A stretch of 64,000 nt of DNA from Prorocentrum cordatum (GCA_963575745.1 CAUYUJ010018636.1:62001-126000); one strand, 5' to 3'. Numbered from the stretch's first letter, positions 1-9,420 are shown. The notes: generated by a model from the sequence alone, not told the origin. Translations and numbers: made by a program.

Positions 1-2406
1 TCTGCGACGGACAACTGCAACTTGGAGAAAAGCCGGATCGTCGACAGCACGCCCTTGATGAGCGTCGATCCAGATGCGCTCACTCAAAGAGACAGGCGCC
101 TGGCATAGGCGCCGGCACACGTAGGCTGTGAGGCACTTGGCAAACCGAGTGCCGTTCCTCAGCCCCTGCACCACCGATCGCGTCACTTGGAAAGGTTCAC
201 TGAACGAGTCGATCTGCTCCATCGTCCTAGGGGCAAGGCATATCTGGAGCTCCAAGTGCAAAGTGACTGCAGGAAATCCTTTGCGCATGGCGCACAGCGC
301 CAAAGGCTCCCATTCAATGGGATCGTAAAATGAAGCGACATCTACCACAGTTTGGCCATGCGGGATGTCCAAGCGAGAAAGAACCTCGTCCTGCAGCGCT
401 CGAACAAACGTCTCCCTCAAGGCGCTGCTGCCCGCGATGGCCGCGCCCCAGTGGTCCGTCTCAGCCTGGATGGCTGACCGCTCCTTCATCTGCTCCTCCC
501 CGGCCATGGACCAGACTCGGCACAGCATGGCGATCAGGCCTATCACGCGGCCCCCGCCCGACTTCTTGCCGAGCAGCTTGCCGACCACGCACGTGACCCG
601 CCACGGCCAGGAGAGGCCTTCCTCGATCATGCGGAAAAGATCGCAGAGGCACTGGATGCCCTCGTCGGGCAATCTCTCTATGTCGGTGGGAGTGACCCGG
701 CCGATGCCCGGGCCCGATCGCGCACTCATGCGCGAGAGGGCAGCCCGAACATCATGAACTTCCAAGGGCACGAGCTGCTCCACCTCGGCCCTGCTCCTGA
801 TACTATTCATCGTGGCAAGGACCTCATCCCGCGAAGTAACTTCTGACTGCCATAACTTATGATAACGAACGACCCTACGGTCAACCATATCCTTGGGATG
901 CACTCGAACCGACCCGTCGAGATCGTGAAATTCATTACGCGCTAGGTCTGGGTCCTTCAGCGATCTAAAGACTTGCCCCTGCGAGTCAAGACTGCTGAAC
1001 CAGTGCTGGTAATCCTTCAAGGACGATGCCGCGGCCCGATTCTGCGCGCGCCTCGAAGCTCTGAAAGTTCTGTCCCCCAGCGCACCTAGCTCGTCAATGT
1101 TGAGCTCTAGGACTCGCCTGAGGTCCTGCAAAAGACTCTGCCACGAGCCGAAGTGAGCAGGGTATGCAGCGCCTGTTCCGTCGACAGGCTGATCAGCAAG
1201 CCGAACAGCAGCAGATGATACATAACCCAATTGCACAGTCCCGCTGCTGCGCCTGCGATGCCGAAGTACACATTGAACAATGTTATGGATGCTGGGCCAC
1301 CATGTGGAAATGCCGTCACTAAGCGGCTCTTGCCGAACGTGCTCAGCTTGTTTGATAGAAATCACACGCAACTCGCAGCCGATTGCCCGAGACCGATCAG
1401 GCGCTGCGACATCATGATGCGTTGCGATGGTCAACCCTGTAGCTGCTACCCAACGCGCGAACGCCCCACTGATGGGCGCCGCATGCCGCGCGCCAGACTG
1501 GAAGGCGAGTGACTGACTAATAGGTGGCCAAACATCATGAATAGAGCGCGCAGTCCAAGGGGCTCGAGCCAAAGCGGCCGCCCACGAGGAGGAAGGGATA
1601 GCGGAGGACGGGAGAGGGGCAGGAGTAGCAGCAGCACCAGCGGGATTGAGATGATCGCTGACCCCTTCCAGGGGACCGTCGCTCCGTGGACGCTCGGCTG
1701 GGGGGGGGGGGGGGGGGGGCGAACCATTCTCACCGCTCCGAATTGCTGCTCCCCCTCCTGGCGTCGCCGAGGGGATCCAAGACGCTCTGGTCACGCCAGA
1801 AGGGGCTCTACTAAGAGACTCTGAAACTCTAGAGGCAGGTTTAAGCGAGGACTCGTCAGCCCAGGGGCTCTCTTCCTCTGCCCCGAAAAGCTCCTCGCAG
1901 CCTTCTTCCCCCAGAGGATCGACCTGCGACGAAAAACCAGCGGGGCCGCCAGCGGAGGGGTCGAGATCTCCAGGATCGGAAGGCTCGGGATTGGGCTTGC
2001 TAGCAAAGATATCGCCATACAGCAGTTCGCACTCGTTGGTGAGACGCTCTTTCTTATTCTGCGCACGCTCAGCCTGCTCGATTTTCTTAGCACTAGACTC
2101 AGACCCAGCCGTGGGTGCAACAGACGTCCTTGGAATTTGCGGCAGTCTCGGAGCGACGAGTAACGATCTACAAAGCAATTGTTCACCAGAACCTATCAAA
2201 CGCAATTCAAGCCCGATGCGCGGAGCCCATGGAGTGTCAACAACTGGGGTGAGACTGCGAATGTATGGGAGACAGCACTCTGAAGCCATGACGAAATCGA
2301 TGTGGGAACTACCTGCACTCCCGATGCACGTACATTCCACACCAGCCCGACTTATCACGCCTCCGGCGCGACGACAAAATGCGGATCTCTTAATTCTTCG
2401 CAGCAT
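1..2406 (-). CDS. Reverse transcriptase ORF of left retroelement (open at left edge)
   Basis: One frame stays open for about 800 codons from an ATG at 2406 to the window edge. Its first 90 residues carry the endonuclease tail (SHIDFVMAS and TPWAPRIGL). A charged linker follows, then poly-Pro from the C20 tract on the minus strand at 1719-1700. After about residue 250 comes the RT thumb and palm. Motif A reads VVDVASFYDPIEW (near 350-310), motif B reads VVQGLRNGTRFAK (near 190-150), and the expected motif C reads WIDA, with alanine in place of the second aspartate, near 80. The frame close to the edge may be shifted, because another frame gives a better RT continuation. The absence of a stop near position 1 means the C-terminus lies outside the window. 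Confidence 0.7.
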   Translation of the reverse strand, partial: MLRRIKRSAFCRRAGGVISRAGVECTCIGSAGSSHIDFVMASECCLPYIRSLTPVVDTPWAPRIGLELRLIGSGEQLLCRSLLVAPRLPQIPRTSVAPTAGSESSAKKIEQAERAQNKKERLTNECELLYGDIFASKPNPEPSDPGDLDPSAGGPAGFSSQVDPLGEEGCEELFGAEEESPWADESSLKPASRVSESLSRAPSGVTRASWIPSATPGGGAAIRSGENGSPPPPPPPAERPRSDGPLEGVSDHLNPAGAAATPAPLPSSAIPSSSWAAALARAPWTARSIHDVWPPISQSLAFQSGARHAAPISGAFARWVAATGLTIATHHDVAAPDRSRAIGCELRVISIKQAEHVRQEPLSDGISTWWPSIHNIVQCVLRHRRRSSGTVQLGYVSSAAVRLADQPVDGTGAAYPAHFGSWQSLLQDLRRVLELNIDELGALGDRTFRASRRAQNRAAASSLKDYQHWFSSLDSQGQVFRSLKDPDLARNEFHDLDGSVRVHPKDMVDRRVVRYHKLWQSEVTSRDEVLATMNSIRSRAEVEQLVPLEVHDVRAALSRMSARSGPGIGRVTPTDIERLPDEGIQCLCDLFRMIEEGLSWPWRVTCVVGKLLGKKSGGGRVIGLIAMLCRVWSMAGEEQMKERSAIQAETDHWGAAIAGSSALRETFVRALQDEVLSRLDIPHGQTVVDVASFYDPIEWEPLALCAMRKGFPAVTLHLELQICLAPRTMEQIDSFSEPFQVTRSVVQGLRNGTRFAKCLTAYVCRRLCQAPVSLSERIWIDAHQGRAVDDPAFLQVAVVRRR

Positions 2407-2915
2407 CTATGTTGAAGCCACCTATGACAAGCCATGGCAGCTTCACTGACGAGAGAAACGCACCTAGTTTGGCAAACCTAGCTGAATTGATGCCTGAGAA
2501 TTCTACAGACGGATGCGCATAGAACAGTACCACAAGCAGCGAGAAACCACACATGGACTAATGTGGGCATGCAACCGTCGAGAGCATCTGAGCCCTCTCC
2601 ACAAAAGCTGCTGGCGCTCTCACGCGGCTTGTCAAAAACTCGATGAGCTGAAAGATGCCCCAGTGTCAGCATGATCTCCCCGCCCGCGTAGGCGCGCCCC
2701 TCTGCTGCCTTGGAGGTCCCTCGACCAGTTGATCTCGCAGGGTTGTCGAGATACTTGAATTTCAGCGCCCTGTCTCGACGGGGCCACTTGGCCCTCGCGT
2801 GAGCTCCGATGTGAGATTCCACCACGCCGATGTAGTCATACTTGGACAACGTCGTCTCGGAGCTGAGGTAGCCCCACGTCTTGTTGCCCAGCGTGGTGAC
2901 ATTGCTGAAAACATG
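2407..2915 (-). pseudogene. Endonuclease (EEP-type) N-terminal part, frame-broken
   Basis: The minus strand from about 2912 encodes VFSNVTTLGNKTWGYL, then GVVESHIG, GGEIMLTLGHL and, in a shifted frame, LPWLVIGGFNID. These resemble the N-terminal strands, the catalytic glutamate (VES) and the GDFN motif of retrotransposon endonucleases, with Gly in place of the Asp of GDFN. Stops in every frame around 2410 separate this piece from the downstream ORF. A shadow ORF continues to 2478 and should not be taken as a protein end. The endonuclease assignment rests on motif order and position and is moderately sure. Confidence 0.5.
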
Positions 2916-4123
2916 CACACGGAGGAGTCGCCGTCGCAATCGGACGTCGGCATCTCCGCGGGCGGCTCGAGCGGCTGGGTGGCAGCAGACGCCGCTGGGC
3001 CTGCTGCCGCCGCGCCTCCTCACGCTGGCGCGGCAGGCGCCACCGCCCCTGGGGCAGCCCCTGCGACCGCCTCGGCTGCCTCCTTGGCCGCCATGGAGGC
3101 CGCCCTGATGCGCTGCATCTCCTGCTTGATCTCGTCCTCTGAAGGCGAGCTCGTGGCCGCCGCCGCGGGCGCCGCGGCTGCCGCAGCGGCCTGGGGGGCC
3201 GCGGGCGCCGCCGCCGCCGCCGCCGCCTGCCCGCGGCTGCCGCAGCCGCTGCCGCCGCCAGCCCCTGAGCCCGCAGCGCCGCCGTTGACGCCGCCGTCGA
3301 TCTTCCTCTTCTTGTCGAGGCGCTCCTTCACCCTCGCGCTGAGGTCGAGCACCTGGGCCTTCCACCTCAACACCTCGTCGACCTTGCTGATGGCGCTCTC
3401 CTTAACGGCTTTCAGCTCGGCCTCGACCTTTGAGTTCGTCTCGCTCGGCATCTGTGCGCTCGAGTGTGTCGAGCTGCTTGAAAAACTCCTCATCCCATGT
3501 CACATTCATCATGGGCTGCTGCTCGGCGTCTGCGGCTCCCCCACCATGAAGGCCGCCCCCGCCTGCAGCGCCGCCCACGGAGGTCACGCCGACGCATGCC
3601 TCGCGGGCTAGGGCCACTGCCGCCGTGCGCTTGCTGATCTCCGCCAGCGCCAGCGCGCGAGCCGCCTCCTCCTCCTCCTTCCTCTCAGCTGCTGCGAGGT
3701 TCTCCTTGCAGCGGAAGACAGCTGCGCTCGCCTGCACGGCTTCTGCTTAGCGTCCTTCCACGCGCCTTCAGCGCGTCGAACTGCTTCACTTGGCGAGACC
3801 GCTGGGGCATGATCCGCCGCCTGCGTCCCGCGCTCGGTAGCCTCAATCTGATCCGCTAGCACCCGTCTGCTCACTGGGTCGGTCACTCTGGCCATCGCGG
3901 CGGACAACGCCTGGATGGTGGACGTGGCTGATGTCGCCTGGGACCCGACCGAGCCCTTGGTGTTCTGCAAACTTGGTTGGGCGGACTGCGATGCTACTCC
4001 CTTCTTGGGCTTGAACAACTTCACTGGACAATTGCATTTTCCACACTTCCCCGAGTTGGCGACAATCTTCTCATTGTACTCGTGAGTGTGACACTTTGCA
4101 CATGTACTCCATGTCTTGGCCAT
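2916..4123 (-). pseudogene. Zinc-ribbon N-terminal ORF of left retroelement, frame-broken
   Basis: The likely start is the ATG at 4123-4121, giving MAKTWSTCAKCHTHEY and then CGKCNC: a four-cysteine zinc ribbon within the first 32 residues (C8-x2-C11, C27-x2-C30). A Ser/Thr-rich stretch, charged helices (KEEEEAARALALAEISKR) and an Ala/Gly-rich segment follow. The protein is spread over three frames with breaks near 3735 and 3480; each fragment starts where the previous one loses sense, which argues for indels rather than introns. In LINEs an N-terminal zinc-binding region is commonly a nucleic-acid binding module; that role is inferred here. Confidence 0.55.
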
Positions 4124-4239
4124 AGGTCGATGTGCGAGGAATCGCTTTCGCCTACGCAACTGGCCGTCCGAAAAGGTGGACAGAAAGTGCGCAGCCCCCT
4201 AAGCACAACGTGGAAGCGCGAGGTTGGGCGTCCATAGGG

Positions 4240-5035
4240 GCCACGATGCGCGTGAGGGGTGTGCCGAAATGGGTGCGCGGGACGCATGCGGGCACACCCA
4301 CTGGGACCTTCGGTGGAGCTCCCTATGGGGCCACGAACTATGTGAAGGGTGTGCCGAAATTGGTGTCCGGGGCGCATGCGGGCACACCCACTGGGACCTT
4401 CGGTGGAGCTCCGTATGGGGCACACCCACTGGGACCTTCGGTGGAGCTCCCATGGGGCCACGAAACGTGTGAGGGGTGTGCCGAAATGGGTGTGCGGGGC
4501 GCATGCAGGCACACCCACTGGGACTTTCGGTGGAACTCCCTATTGGGCCACGAAGCGTGTGAGGGTGTGTCGAAATGGGTGTGCGGGACGCACGCGGGCA
4601 CACCCAGTGGGACCTTCGGTGGAGCTCCGTATGGGGCCACGAAACGTGTGAGGGTGTGTCGAAATGGGTGTGCGGGACGTTTGCGGGCACACCCATTGGG
4701 ACCTTCGGTGGATTTTCCTGTAGGGCCACGAACTATGTGAAGAGTGTGCCGAAATGGGTGTGCGGGACGCATGCGGGCACACCCACGGGGACCTTCGGTG
4801 GAGCTCCGTATGGGGCCACGAAACGTGTGAGGGGTGTGCCGGCATGGGTGTGCGGGACGCATGCGGGCACACCCAGTGGGACCTTCGGTGGAGGTCCGTA
4901 TGGGGCCACGAAGCGTGTGAGGGTGTGCCGAAATGGGTGTGCGGGACGCATGCGGGCACACCCACTGGGTCCTTCGGTGGGGCTCCTTATGGGGCCACGA
5001 AACGTGTGAGGGGTGTGCCGAAATGGGTGTGCGGA
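4240..5035. repeat. 90-bp tandem array, about nine copies
   Basis: The anchor GGCACACCCA recurs at 4291, 4381, about 4509, 4597, 4686, 4776, 4866 and 4955, a period of 88-90 bp with one partial 38-bp duplication around 4420. Each monomer contains GGGACCTTCGGTGGAGCTCC, a GTATGGGGCCACGAA segment and GTGTGCCGAAATGGGTG. Because 90 is a multiple of three, long ORFs open on both strands, but they only restate the repeat. The array ends about 120 bases upstream of the ATG of the minus-strand retroelement. Confidence 0.95.
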
Positions 5036-5194
5036 GGAGGAAGGGGAGGAGGCAACGGGAGGAGGAAAGAGGTGACGCGGGGCGCTGTCTCTTCAAAGCG
5101 AAGACCCAACACCACAGGATGGTTGGGAACTAGCACCACATTGAAAGTTGGAAAAAAACGCCTCCTACGAGGACATGCCCGATGTAGTTTTAGA
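5036..5194. other. Intergenic, with a possible decayed MITE-A end
   Basis: No coding signal is seen. Around 5155-5190, CGCCTCCTACGAGGACATGC followed by CCGATGTAG resembles the right terminus of the MITE-A family, but no matching left terminus is present. Confidence 0.35.
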
Positions 5195-5375
5195 TTTGTA
5201 CAGTGGGAACCCATGCTTGCCTCAAGGGTGTCCTGGGTTTGGGTTTCGATGGTTCTGCTGCGTAGCGCGTGACGTCCACACCACGCATCAACGTACGCAC
5301 TGGGGTTCCAGGGTTTGGTTTTTAGTGGGAGGTTTTTCGTGATCGAGTTCCGACTGCACTCCGTGCTGGCGCGCG
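5195..5375 (+). repeat. Dispersed repeat family P, copy 1
   Basis: This stretch shares CTTGCCTC-AGGGTG, GGGTTTCGATGGTTC and GGTTTTTCGTGATCGAG with 7020-7190 and 9897-10085. The copies are all on the same strand and moderately diverged. No terminal inverted repeats were found, so the class of element is unknown. Confidence 0.6.
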
Positions 5376-5628
5376 CCCGATCCCCCGGGTCTTACACAGC
5401 TTTCGTGTTGTTCCGCCAGAGAATTGGTGCACCACTCTTCGCGACAACTACATCCCATCATCTACAGGAAGGCTCCGTCGAGAATTCGCACAGAGCGCTG
5501 CGGCGCTACACGCCCATCCCCGTAGCTTGGGACAGCTGTCGCTGCAGTGGCGTTCGTTCGCTCGTTCGCTCGCTGGCTTTGCTCCGCCGCCGGCGCTGGT
5601 CCTCCGCCTGGGCGCCTTGGGCCGTCCA

Positions 5629-5796
5629 GGAGGGACAAAAACACACAGACACAAGTAATCGTCGACCCCTTAGAGAATATGCGAAAATATGGGAAGTGGG
5701 GGGAAGACGAAAACCCAGAAAATGTATGAACATCTGGGGAATCCGTTTATTTGTGTCTATTTCTTTGTGTGCCCCAGGGCCCCTTGAGGGATGGGG
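5629..5796 (+). mobile_element. Introner-like family E, copy 1
   Basis: It matches the complete intron at 43797-43973 and a third copy at 46848-47003. Shared blocks are CACACA near the left end, TCGTCGACCCC, GGGGGGAAGACGAAAACCC, ATATGG and, at the right end, TTTGTGTGCC followed by GGGCCCCTT. An AG precedes both the left end (CCAG/GAGG) and the right end (TGAG/GGAT), so it could be a spliced intron here as well. The flanks are coding-like but unrecognised. Confidence 0.6.
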
Positions 5797-5945
5797 GATC
5801 TCGGGGCAAAGACCGTCGGCGGGCCGACGGCGATGTGGGTCACGTCGGCGCGGGTGGCGGCCGCGTGGGAGCGCGTGGCCTGCGCTGCCCTGCCACTGGC
5901 TGCGCCGGGCTCGCTCGCTCCAGCTGCAGAGCGGACATGCAGGAA
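5797..5945 (+). CDS. Coding-like patch after family E copy, unrecognised
   Basis: In the frame starting at GAT 5797 the translation begins DLGAKTVGGPTAMWV, continues with SARVAAAWERVACAAL and stays open to a TAG near 5954. Third positions are GC-rich. The patch follows directly on the right edge of the family E copy, as expected if that copy is an intron. No family is recognised and the exon ends are guesses. Confidence 0.25.
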
Positions 5946-5956
5946 TAGTGTGGCTT

Positions 5957-6313
5957 AGCATCGTTTAACCGATCCCTATCCTTAAGTCTGGCCTGTCCCT
6001 CTACAGGAGGGATATTCAAAAATAGTCAAAACATAGTCTGGGAACTATTTTGTTTGAGTATTGTTGACCATTAGGGAGTTTTTTTTTGTATTTCTCATGG
6101 TCGTCGAAAATCCCCCTGAAGGGGGACACGCCCAGCTTAACCCCATCCCCATTCTCATCCCCACCCCGATCCCCACCATCCCACCAGCCCAGCTGGGGAC
6201 ATGCCCCTCGAGGCCCGAAGGGGACCGCCGACATCCCCACCTCGGGGGTACATCGGCCAGCCAGTGAGGCCCAGGCCACGCCAGTGGGGATGTGCATCGG
6301 CGGAACGATGCTC
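5957..6313. mobile_element. Inverted-repeat element H, copy 1, split by a MITE-A insertion
   Basis: The left end AGCATCGTTTAACCGATCCC and the right end (reverse complement AGCATCGTTCCGCCGATG) form imperfect terminal inverted repeats of about 27 bp. A MITE-A copy sits at 5982-6140, flanked by CCCTATCC and CCCCATCC. The related copy at 58682 reads straight through the same site. Without the insert, copy 1 would be about 190 bp. Confidence 0.6.
5982..6140 (+). mobile_element. MITE-A copy 1
   Basis: A 159-bp element from TTAAGTCTGGCC to CCCAGCTTAA, with the family's inner TIR (TGTCCCTCTACAGG against CCTGAAGGGGGACA) and AT-rich core. The flanking 8-mers CCCTATCC and CCCCATCC match at 7 of 8 positions. 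It lies inside element H. Confidence 0.85.
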
Positions 6314-6436
6314 AGTGGTTGGCGATGTCCTGCGAATCTGGCTCCCAGCACCACCGCGAAGCAGTACCGCCGCTGGCCCGGCCCTGGGAAGAGAGCTGCG
6401 CCCTTGGGGGGGCGGGCGAGGGGCCCCCCATTGGGG

Positions 6437-6584
6437 TTAAGGCGGGCCCGTTCCTCGACGGGAGGAACATTCCAGAACAGTCAAACAATAGTCCAGGGAC
6501 GATTTTTTGAATATATGTTTTTGACAATTTTTGATTTTGAGTTTTCTTCCAAGCTTCGCCTGTAGGGGGACATGCCCGACCTAA
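6437..6584 (+). mobile_element. MITE-A copy 2
   Basis: A 148-bp element from TTAAGGCGGGCC to CCCGACCTAA. CATTGGGG precedes it directly and recurs three bases after its right end, so the target duplication is probable but slightly offset. Confidence 0.8.
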
Positions 6585-6734
6585 ATCCATTGGGGGGAGG
6601 CGCGGTGGAAAGGCCGCACTCGTCGGATGTCTGGGTCCCGGCCCTCTCCATTCGCGGATTCTTGCAGTTCTCGGGGGGCGATTCTGAGCCTCGATTGCTA
6701 CTCCGAGGAGGAGAAGGTGGTGCCCATACCTCTA

Positions 6735-6866
6735 CCCTTCAACGGTTTTCCGCTTTTTTGGGCCTCCTGGGAGGCCCTCGTCGTCACCGCTGGATTCGCC
6801 TCGAGATCCTGATCAGAATGCACCCTGGGAGAGATCCGGGGAGTGGCGGTACCAGTACCTTTTGGT
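6735..6866 (+). repeat. Dispersed repeat family Q, copy 1
   Basis: It shares TTGGGCCTC, TCGTCGTCACCGCTG, ATCCTGATCAGAA and GCGGTACCAGTACCTTTT with 59998-60165 at similar spacing. No ends are defined and it is not coding. Confidence 0.55.
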
Positions 6867-6867
6867 T

Positions 6868-6990
6868 CCCCCCCTGGCGGCGCCTTCGGCGCCGCCCCTG
6901 GCGTGCTCCGCGCGCCAGTGAAGGGGGTCCAGCGCCGATCCGAGAAATCCGCGCGGAACTCCGAGTTGTTCTGTTTATGTCCTTCTTCGT
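6868..6990 (+). mobile_element. Introner-like family C, 5'-truncated copy 1
   Basis: Only the hairpin centre (GGCGCCGCCCCTGGCG) and right arm (GGGTCCAGCGCCGATCC, AAATCCGCGCGGA, GTTTATG) are present. The left arm is missing and replaced by family Q sequence. Confidence 0.6.
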
Positions 6991-7019
6991 TCCCCTAATT
7001 CTGAGCCTCGACTGTTGCA

Positions 7020-7190
7020 GGGCAAACGTTTGCCAAGAGACACCCTGCTTGCCTCCAGGGTGCCTTGGTCCCCGGGGTTTTGATGGCTTTGCCAGGGAGT
7101 GCGTGACGCTCCCCCACCAGAACTCAATGGACAGCCTGGGGATCTCAGGGTTGGGCTTCTCGAGGCAGGTTTCTTGTGGTCGAGCTGCCG
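7020..7190 (+). repeat. Dispersed repeat family P, copy 2
   Basis: It shares ACCCTGCTTGCCTCCAGGG, GGGGTTTTGATGGCTTTG and TTTCTTGTGGTCGAGC with the other two copies. Confidence 0.6.
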
Positions 7191-7458
7191 CAGAGCCGGG
7201 CGTACAGCTCGAGTGTTCCCAGGGCACACTGCACGATTTTAGTGGCAATGCAGCCCGAGGGGGTTGCAGGGGATGTTGGAAGCTATCTTGTGGTTGTGGT
7301 TGAGGTCTGGGGCGTAAAGAAAAAAAAAAGGATGCCGCTCGATGTGTCCAGTGTGGGGACTGCGTGTCCACCCATCAGTTTCAGGGCCGGAGCGCGGGCC
7401 GCACCGCCATCGCAGCGTGACGTCAGCCCCCGGGGCCTCGACCATTCCCCCCCTGGCC

Positions 7459-7601
7459 CCAAGTCGGGCGTGTCCCCCTACAGGGGAAGTATTCAAAAAT
7501 AGTCTAGTGTCTGGGGACGATGTTTCGACTAGGTTTGACTACTTCTGGGCATTGTTTGACCGTTCCCCCATCTTCCGCCCGTAGGGACGTGCCCGACCGA
7601 A
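7459..7601 (+). mobile_element. MITE-A copy 3
   Basis: A 143-bp element from CCAAGTCGGGCG to CCCGACCGAA. The TIR is well kept (TGTCCCCCTACAGG). ACCATTCCCC occurs at 7441-7450 and again at 7601-7610. It may be the target duplication with extra bases added at the left junction. Confidence 0.8.
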
Positions 7602-7993
7602 CCATTCCCCTTGGTCGGGGCTCCCGGGACGGGGGTCGGTGCAGAACGGGGGTCAGTCTGAGCGCCAAATCGCTCAGGAGCCTGCAGGGCCAGGGGCTGC
7701 ACTGACCGGGGCCAGCGCATCCACGACTTCAGTTGGCGGTTCCAGGGCTGGAGCAAGTTGTCCCCGCGTTGGCGTGCTCTGCGTGCCAGGGGTCCCCAGC
7801 GCCGACACAAGAGTTCCGCGCGAGCCTTCGAGTAATGATGCTTACGCTGATGCCAGCATGTCTAATTCGGGAGAAATTCAGCAGTAGCCTTACGACGAGG
7901 GCGACGGGCGCAGAGAACACCACGTAACGAGAGTCCATCAGGCTGAATGAAGCACGAGGCCCCGGGCACACTCACAGACCCTAGCTAGTGCAG
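7602..7993. other. No gene recognised
   Basis: Short frames only. The 3' part (TCTAATTCGGG onwards) is less GC-rich than its surroundings and ends in a possible splice acceptor (GTGCAG) at 7993. Nothing else is recognised. Confidence 0.4.
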
Positions 7994-8236
7994 CAGGCTG
8001 CGGGCCCGGAGCGGAGACGAGCCAAACAAGTCTGACCGTGAGGACGAGATTGAGTGCGGTTGCATGGCGACCATCAGGGTGGACATGCTGCAGTGCCCGA
8101 GGTGCGGTGGCATCAACTGCAGGCAGCGCAGCCCAGAGTCCGCGCCCACGGAGTGGCGGGCCTCAAACGCCATGGCCACGATCTCCAGGGCGAAAAAGCA
8201 CCAGTGCATGCTGCTGCTCCGCAAGGCTGCGGCCGT
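7994..8236 (+). CDS. Coding-like exon with CxC and CPRCGG cysteines
   Basis: The frame containing ATG 8064 is open upstream to a GTGCAG acceptor. It reads SGDEPNKSDREDEIECGC, then MATIRVDMLQCPRCGG and INCRQRS. The cysteine pattern (CGC, then CPRC about 14 residues on, then C) suggests a small metal-binding fold. The patch ends where a GTCGTCGTCG tract starts, which could serve as a GT donor. The opposite-strand ORF over the same bases looks less protein-like. No family is recognised; the exon is inferred from frame openness, cysteine clustering and plausible splice edges. Confidence 0.4.
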
Positions 8237-8360
8237 CGTCGTCGATCGTCGTCGTCGCTGTCACCGTTGTCCTCGTTGCCTTCGTCGTCGTCGTCGTTGT
8301 CGTCGTCGTTGTCGTCGTCGTTGTCGTCGTCGTTGTCGTCGTCGTTGCCGTCGTTCCGTC
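8230..8360. repeat. GTC/GTT trinucleotide tract
   Basis: Imperfect GTCGTCGTT repeats run for about 120 bp and open frames on both strands; they are not protein evidence. Confidence 0.9.
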
Positions 8361-8596
8361 TTCCCGACTCTGCCAGCTCTTCCAGGTCGCCCCCTGGCCA
8401 GGATTCCAGGGCGAATCCAGCGGGCCTTGTGGTGGCCGTCGTTGCAGAAGGGAGGCACGTGTCTAGCAGAGCAACGAGCATCACGACTGCACGCCGCCGC
8501 TGCCGCCGATGGCAGCGACGGAAGCCCGAAGCACGAAGTCGGGAAACGCACGAGAATCAGAGCCACCGGAGCTCGGAGGATTCGGGGAAGCGCCCA

Positions 8597-8900
8597 CCCT
8601 GCGATGAGGAGGAGGAGGAGGAGGAGGAGGAGGAGGAGGAGGAGGAGGAGGAGGAGGAAGAGGAGGGAGGAGGAGAGAGGAAGAGGAGGAGAGAGGAGGA
8701 GGAGGGAGGAGGAGGAGGAGGAGGGGGGAGGGGAGGAGGAAGAGGAGGAGGTGGAGGAGAAGGAATAATCATAATACTAAGACGAAGCAGAAGGAGGAAG
8801 AACAGGAGGAGGAGGAGGAGTAGGAGGAGGAGGAGGAGGAGGAGAGGGAGGAGGAGGAGGAGGAGGAGGAGGAGGAGGAGGAGGACCGTCGCAACCGCCC
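8597..8900. repeat. GGA-rich purine tract
   Basis: About 300 bp of imperfect GGA repeat with GA- and AAT-rich interruptions near 8765-8800. Similar tracts occur at 32862, 38885, 57600 and 60361. Confidence 0.95.
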
Positions 8901-8929
8901 GCCACCTTCGGGTCCGCGGTCGGGCGGGT

Positions 8930-9065
8930 CCTGCGGCGGCGCTCGCGAGGGCCGTCGGCGGCCCTCGGCGGCCTCCTGAGGCGGTGCACAAGCGCGCGGG
9001 GAAGCTGAGCATCGCGGCGGAGACCGCGGTGGCTGCCCTCGTGCCCATCCTGAGCTCCAGCGACC
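8930..9065 (+). CDS. Coding-like patch, unrecognised
   Basis: One plus frame reads ALARAVGGPRRPPEAVHKR, then AGKLSIAAETAVAALVPIL and SSSDRE. It is flanked by the GGA tract on the left and family G on the right, so it could be a short exon. The family is unknown and the edges are not determined. Confidence 0.3.
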
Positions 9066-9074
9066 GCGAGGATC

Positions 9075-9420
9075 ACCGCCCACCAAGTCACCCCAGCCCA
9101 ACCCGAAGGCCCCGATTTGCCCCTCCATGTCCAGTGGGGGCGGGTGTCGGGGAACGTTGAAAAAGCACGTGTGGAACCCGTACCCCTCCCCAACCCGAAC
9201 TGGTCGGGGGTGGACAGAACCCCCAACAGTGACACGTCGATTAGTGAATTGTCCGTTTTCGGTTCTCGAGATGGCGCCGTGGCCGTTATTTTTCAGGCTT
9301 GCGCCCGCCAGGTTTGGGCCTCAGGTCGTTTTCACTAAACCACGTTTTACTAAAGGGGGGTCTGTCCATCCCCGAACTGGGGGTCTTCGGGTTGGATTAG
9401 GGGTGGTTTGGTAGGTAGTC
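9075..9420. mobile_element. Inverted-repeat element G, copy 1
   Basis: The left end (ACCGCCCACCAAGTCACCCC, AGCCCAACCCGAAG) and the reverse complement of the right end (CTACCAAACCACCCC, AATCCAACCCGAAG) pair as imperfect terminal inverted repeats of about 35 bp. The interior (ACGTCGATTAGTGAA, GTTTTCACTAAACC) matches 41483-41625. A solo arm resembling the left end is at about 51940. Confidence 0.5.

Larger units (their letters stand above)
1..4123 (-). mobile_element. Decayed non-LTR retrotransposon, left-truncated by window
   Basis: Reading the minus strand from 4123 leftwards gives, in order, a zinc-ribbon N-terminal protein, an alanine-rich and charged linker, an endonuclease-like segment with frame breaks, a low-complexity linker containing a 20-base homopolymer, and a reverse transcriptase. 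This order matches LINE-type polyproteins. The element runs off the left edge inside the RT region. Frame breaks near 3735, 3480 and 2410 show that this copy is not functional as it stands. A 90-bp tandem array begins about 120 bases upstream of its first ATG. The lineage is inferred from domain order only. Confidence 0.75.

Noticed and set aside
4021-5272. Many 60-250-codon ORFs on both strands over 4021-5272
   Set aside because: They are translations of the 90-bp repeat, whose length is a multiple of three; the peptides only repeat one motif.
8054-9160. 368-codon plus-strand ORF through the GGA tract
   Set aside because: Poly-Glu/Arg from a trinucleotide tract; only the flanking patches look coding and they lie in different frames.
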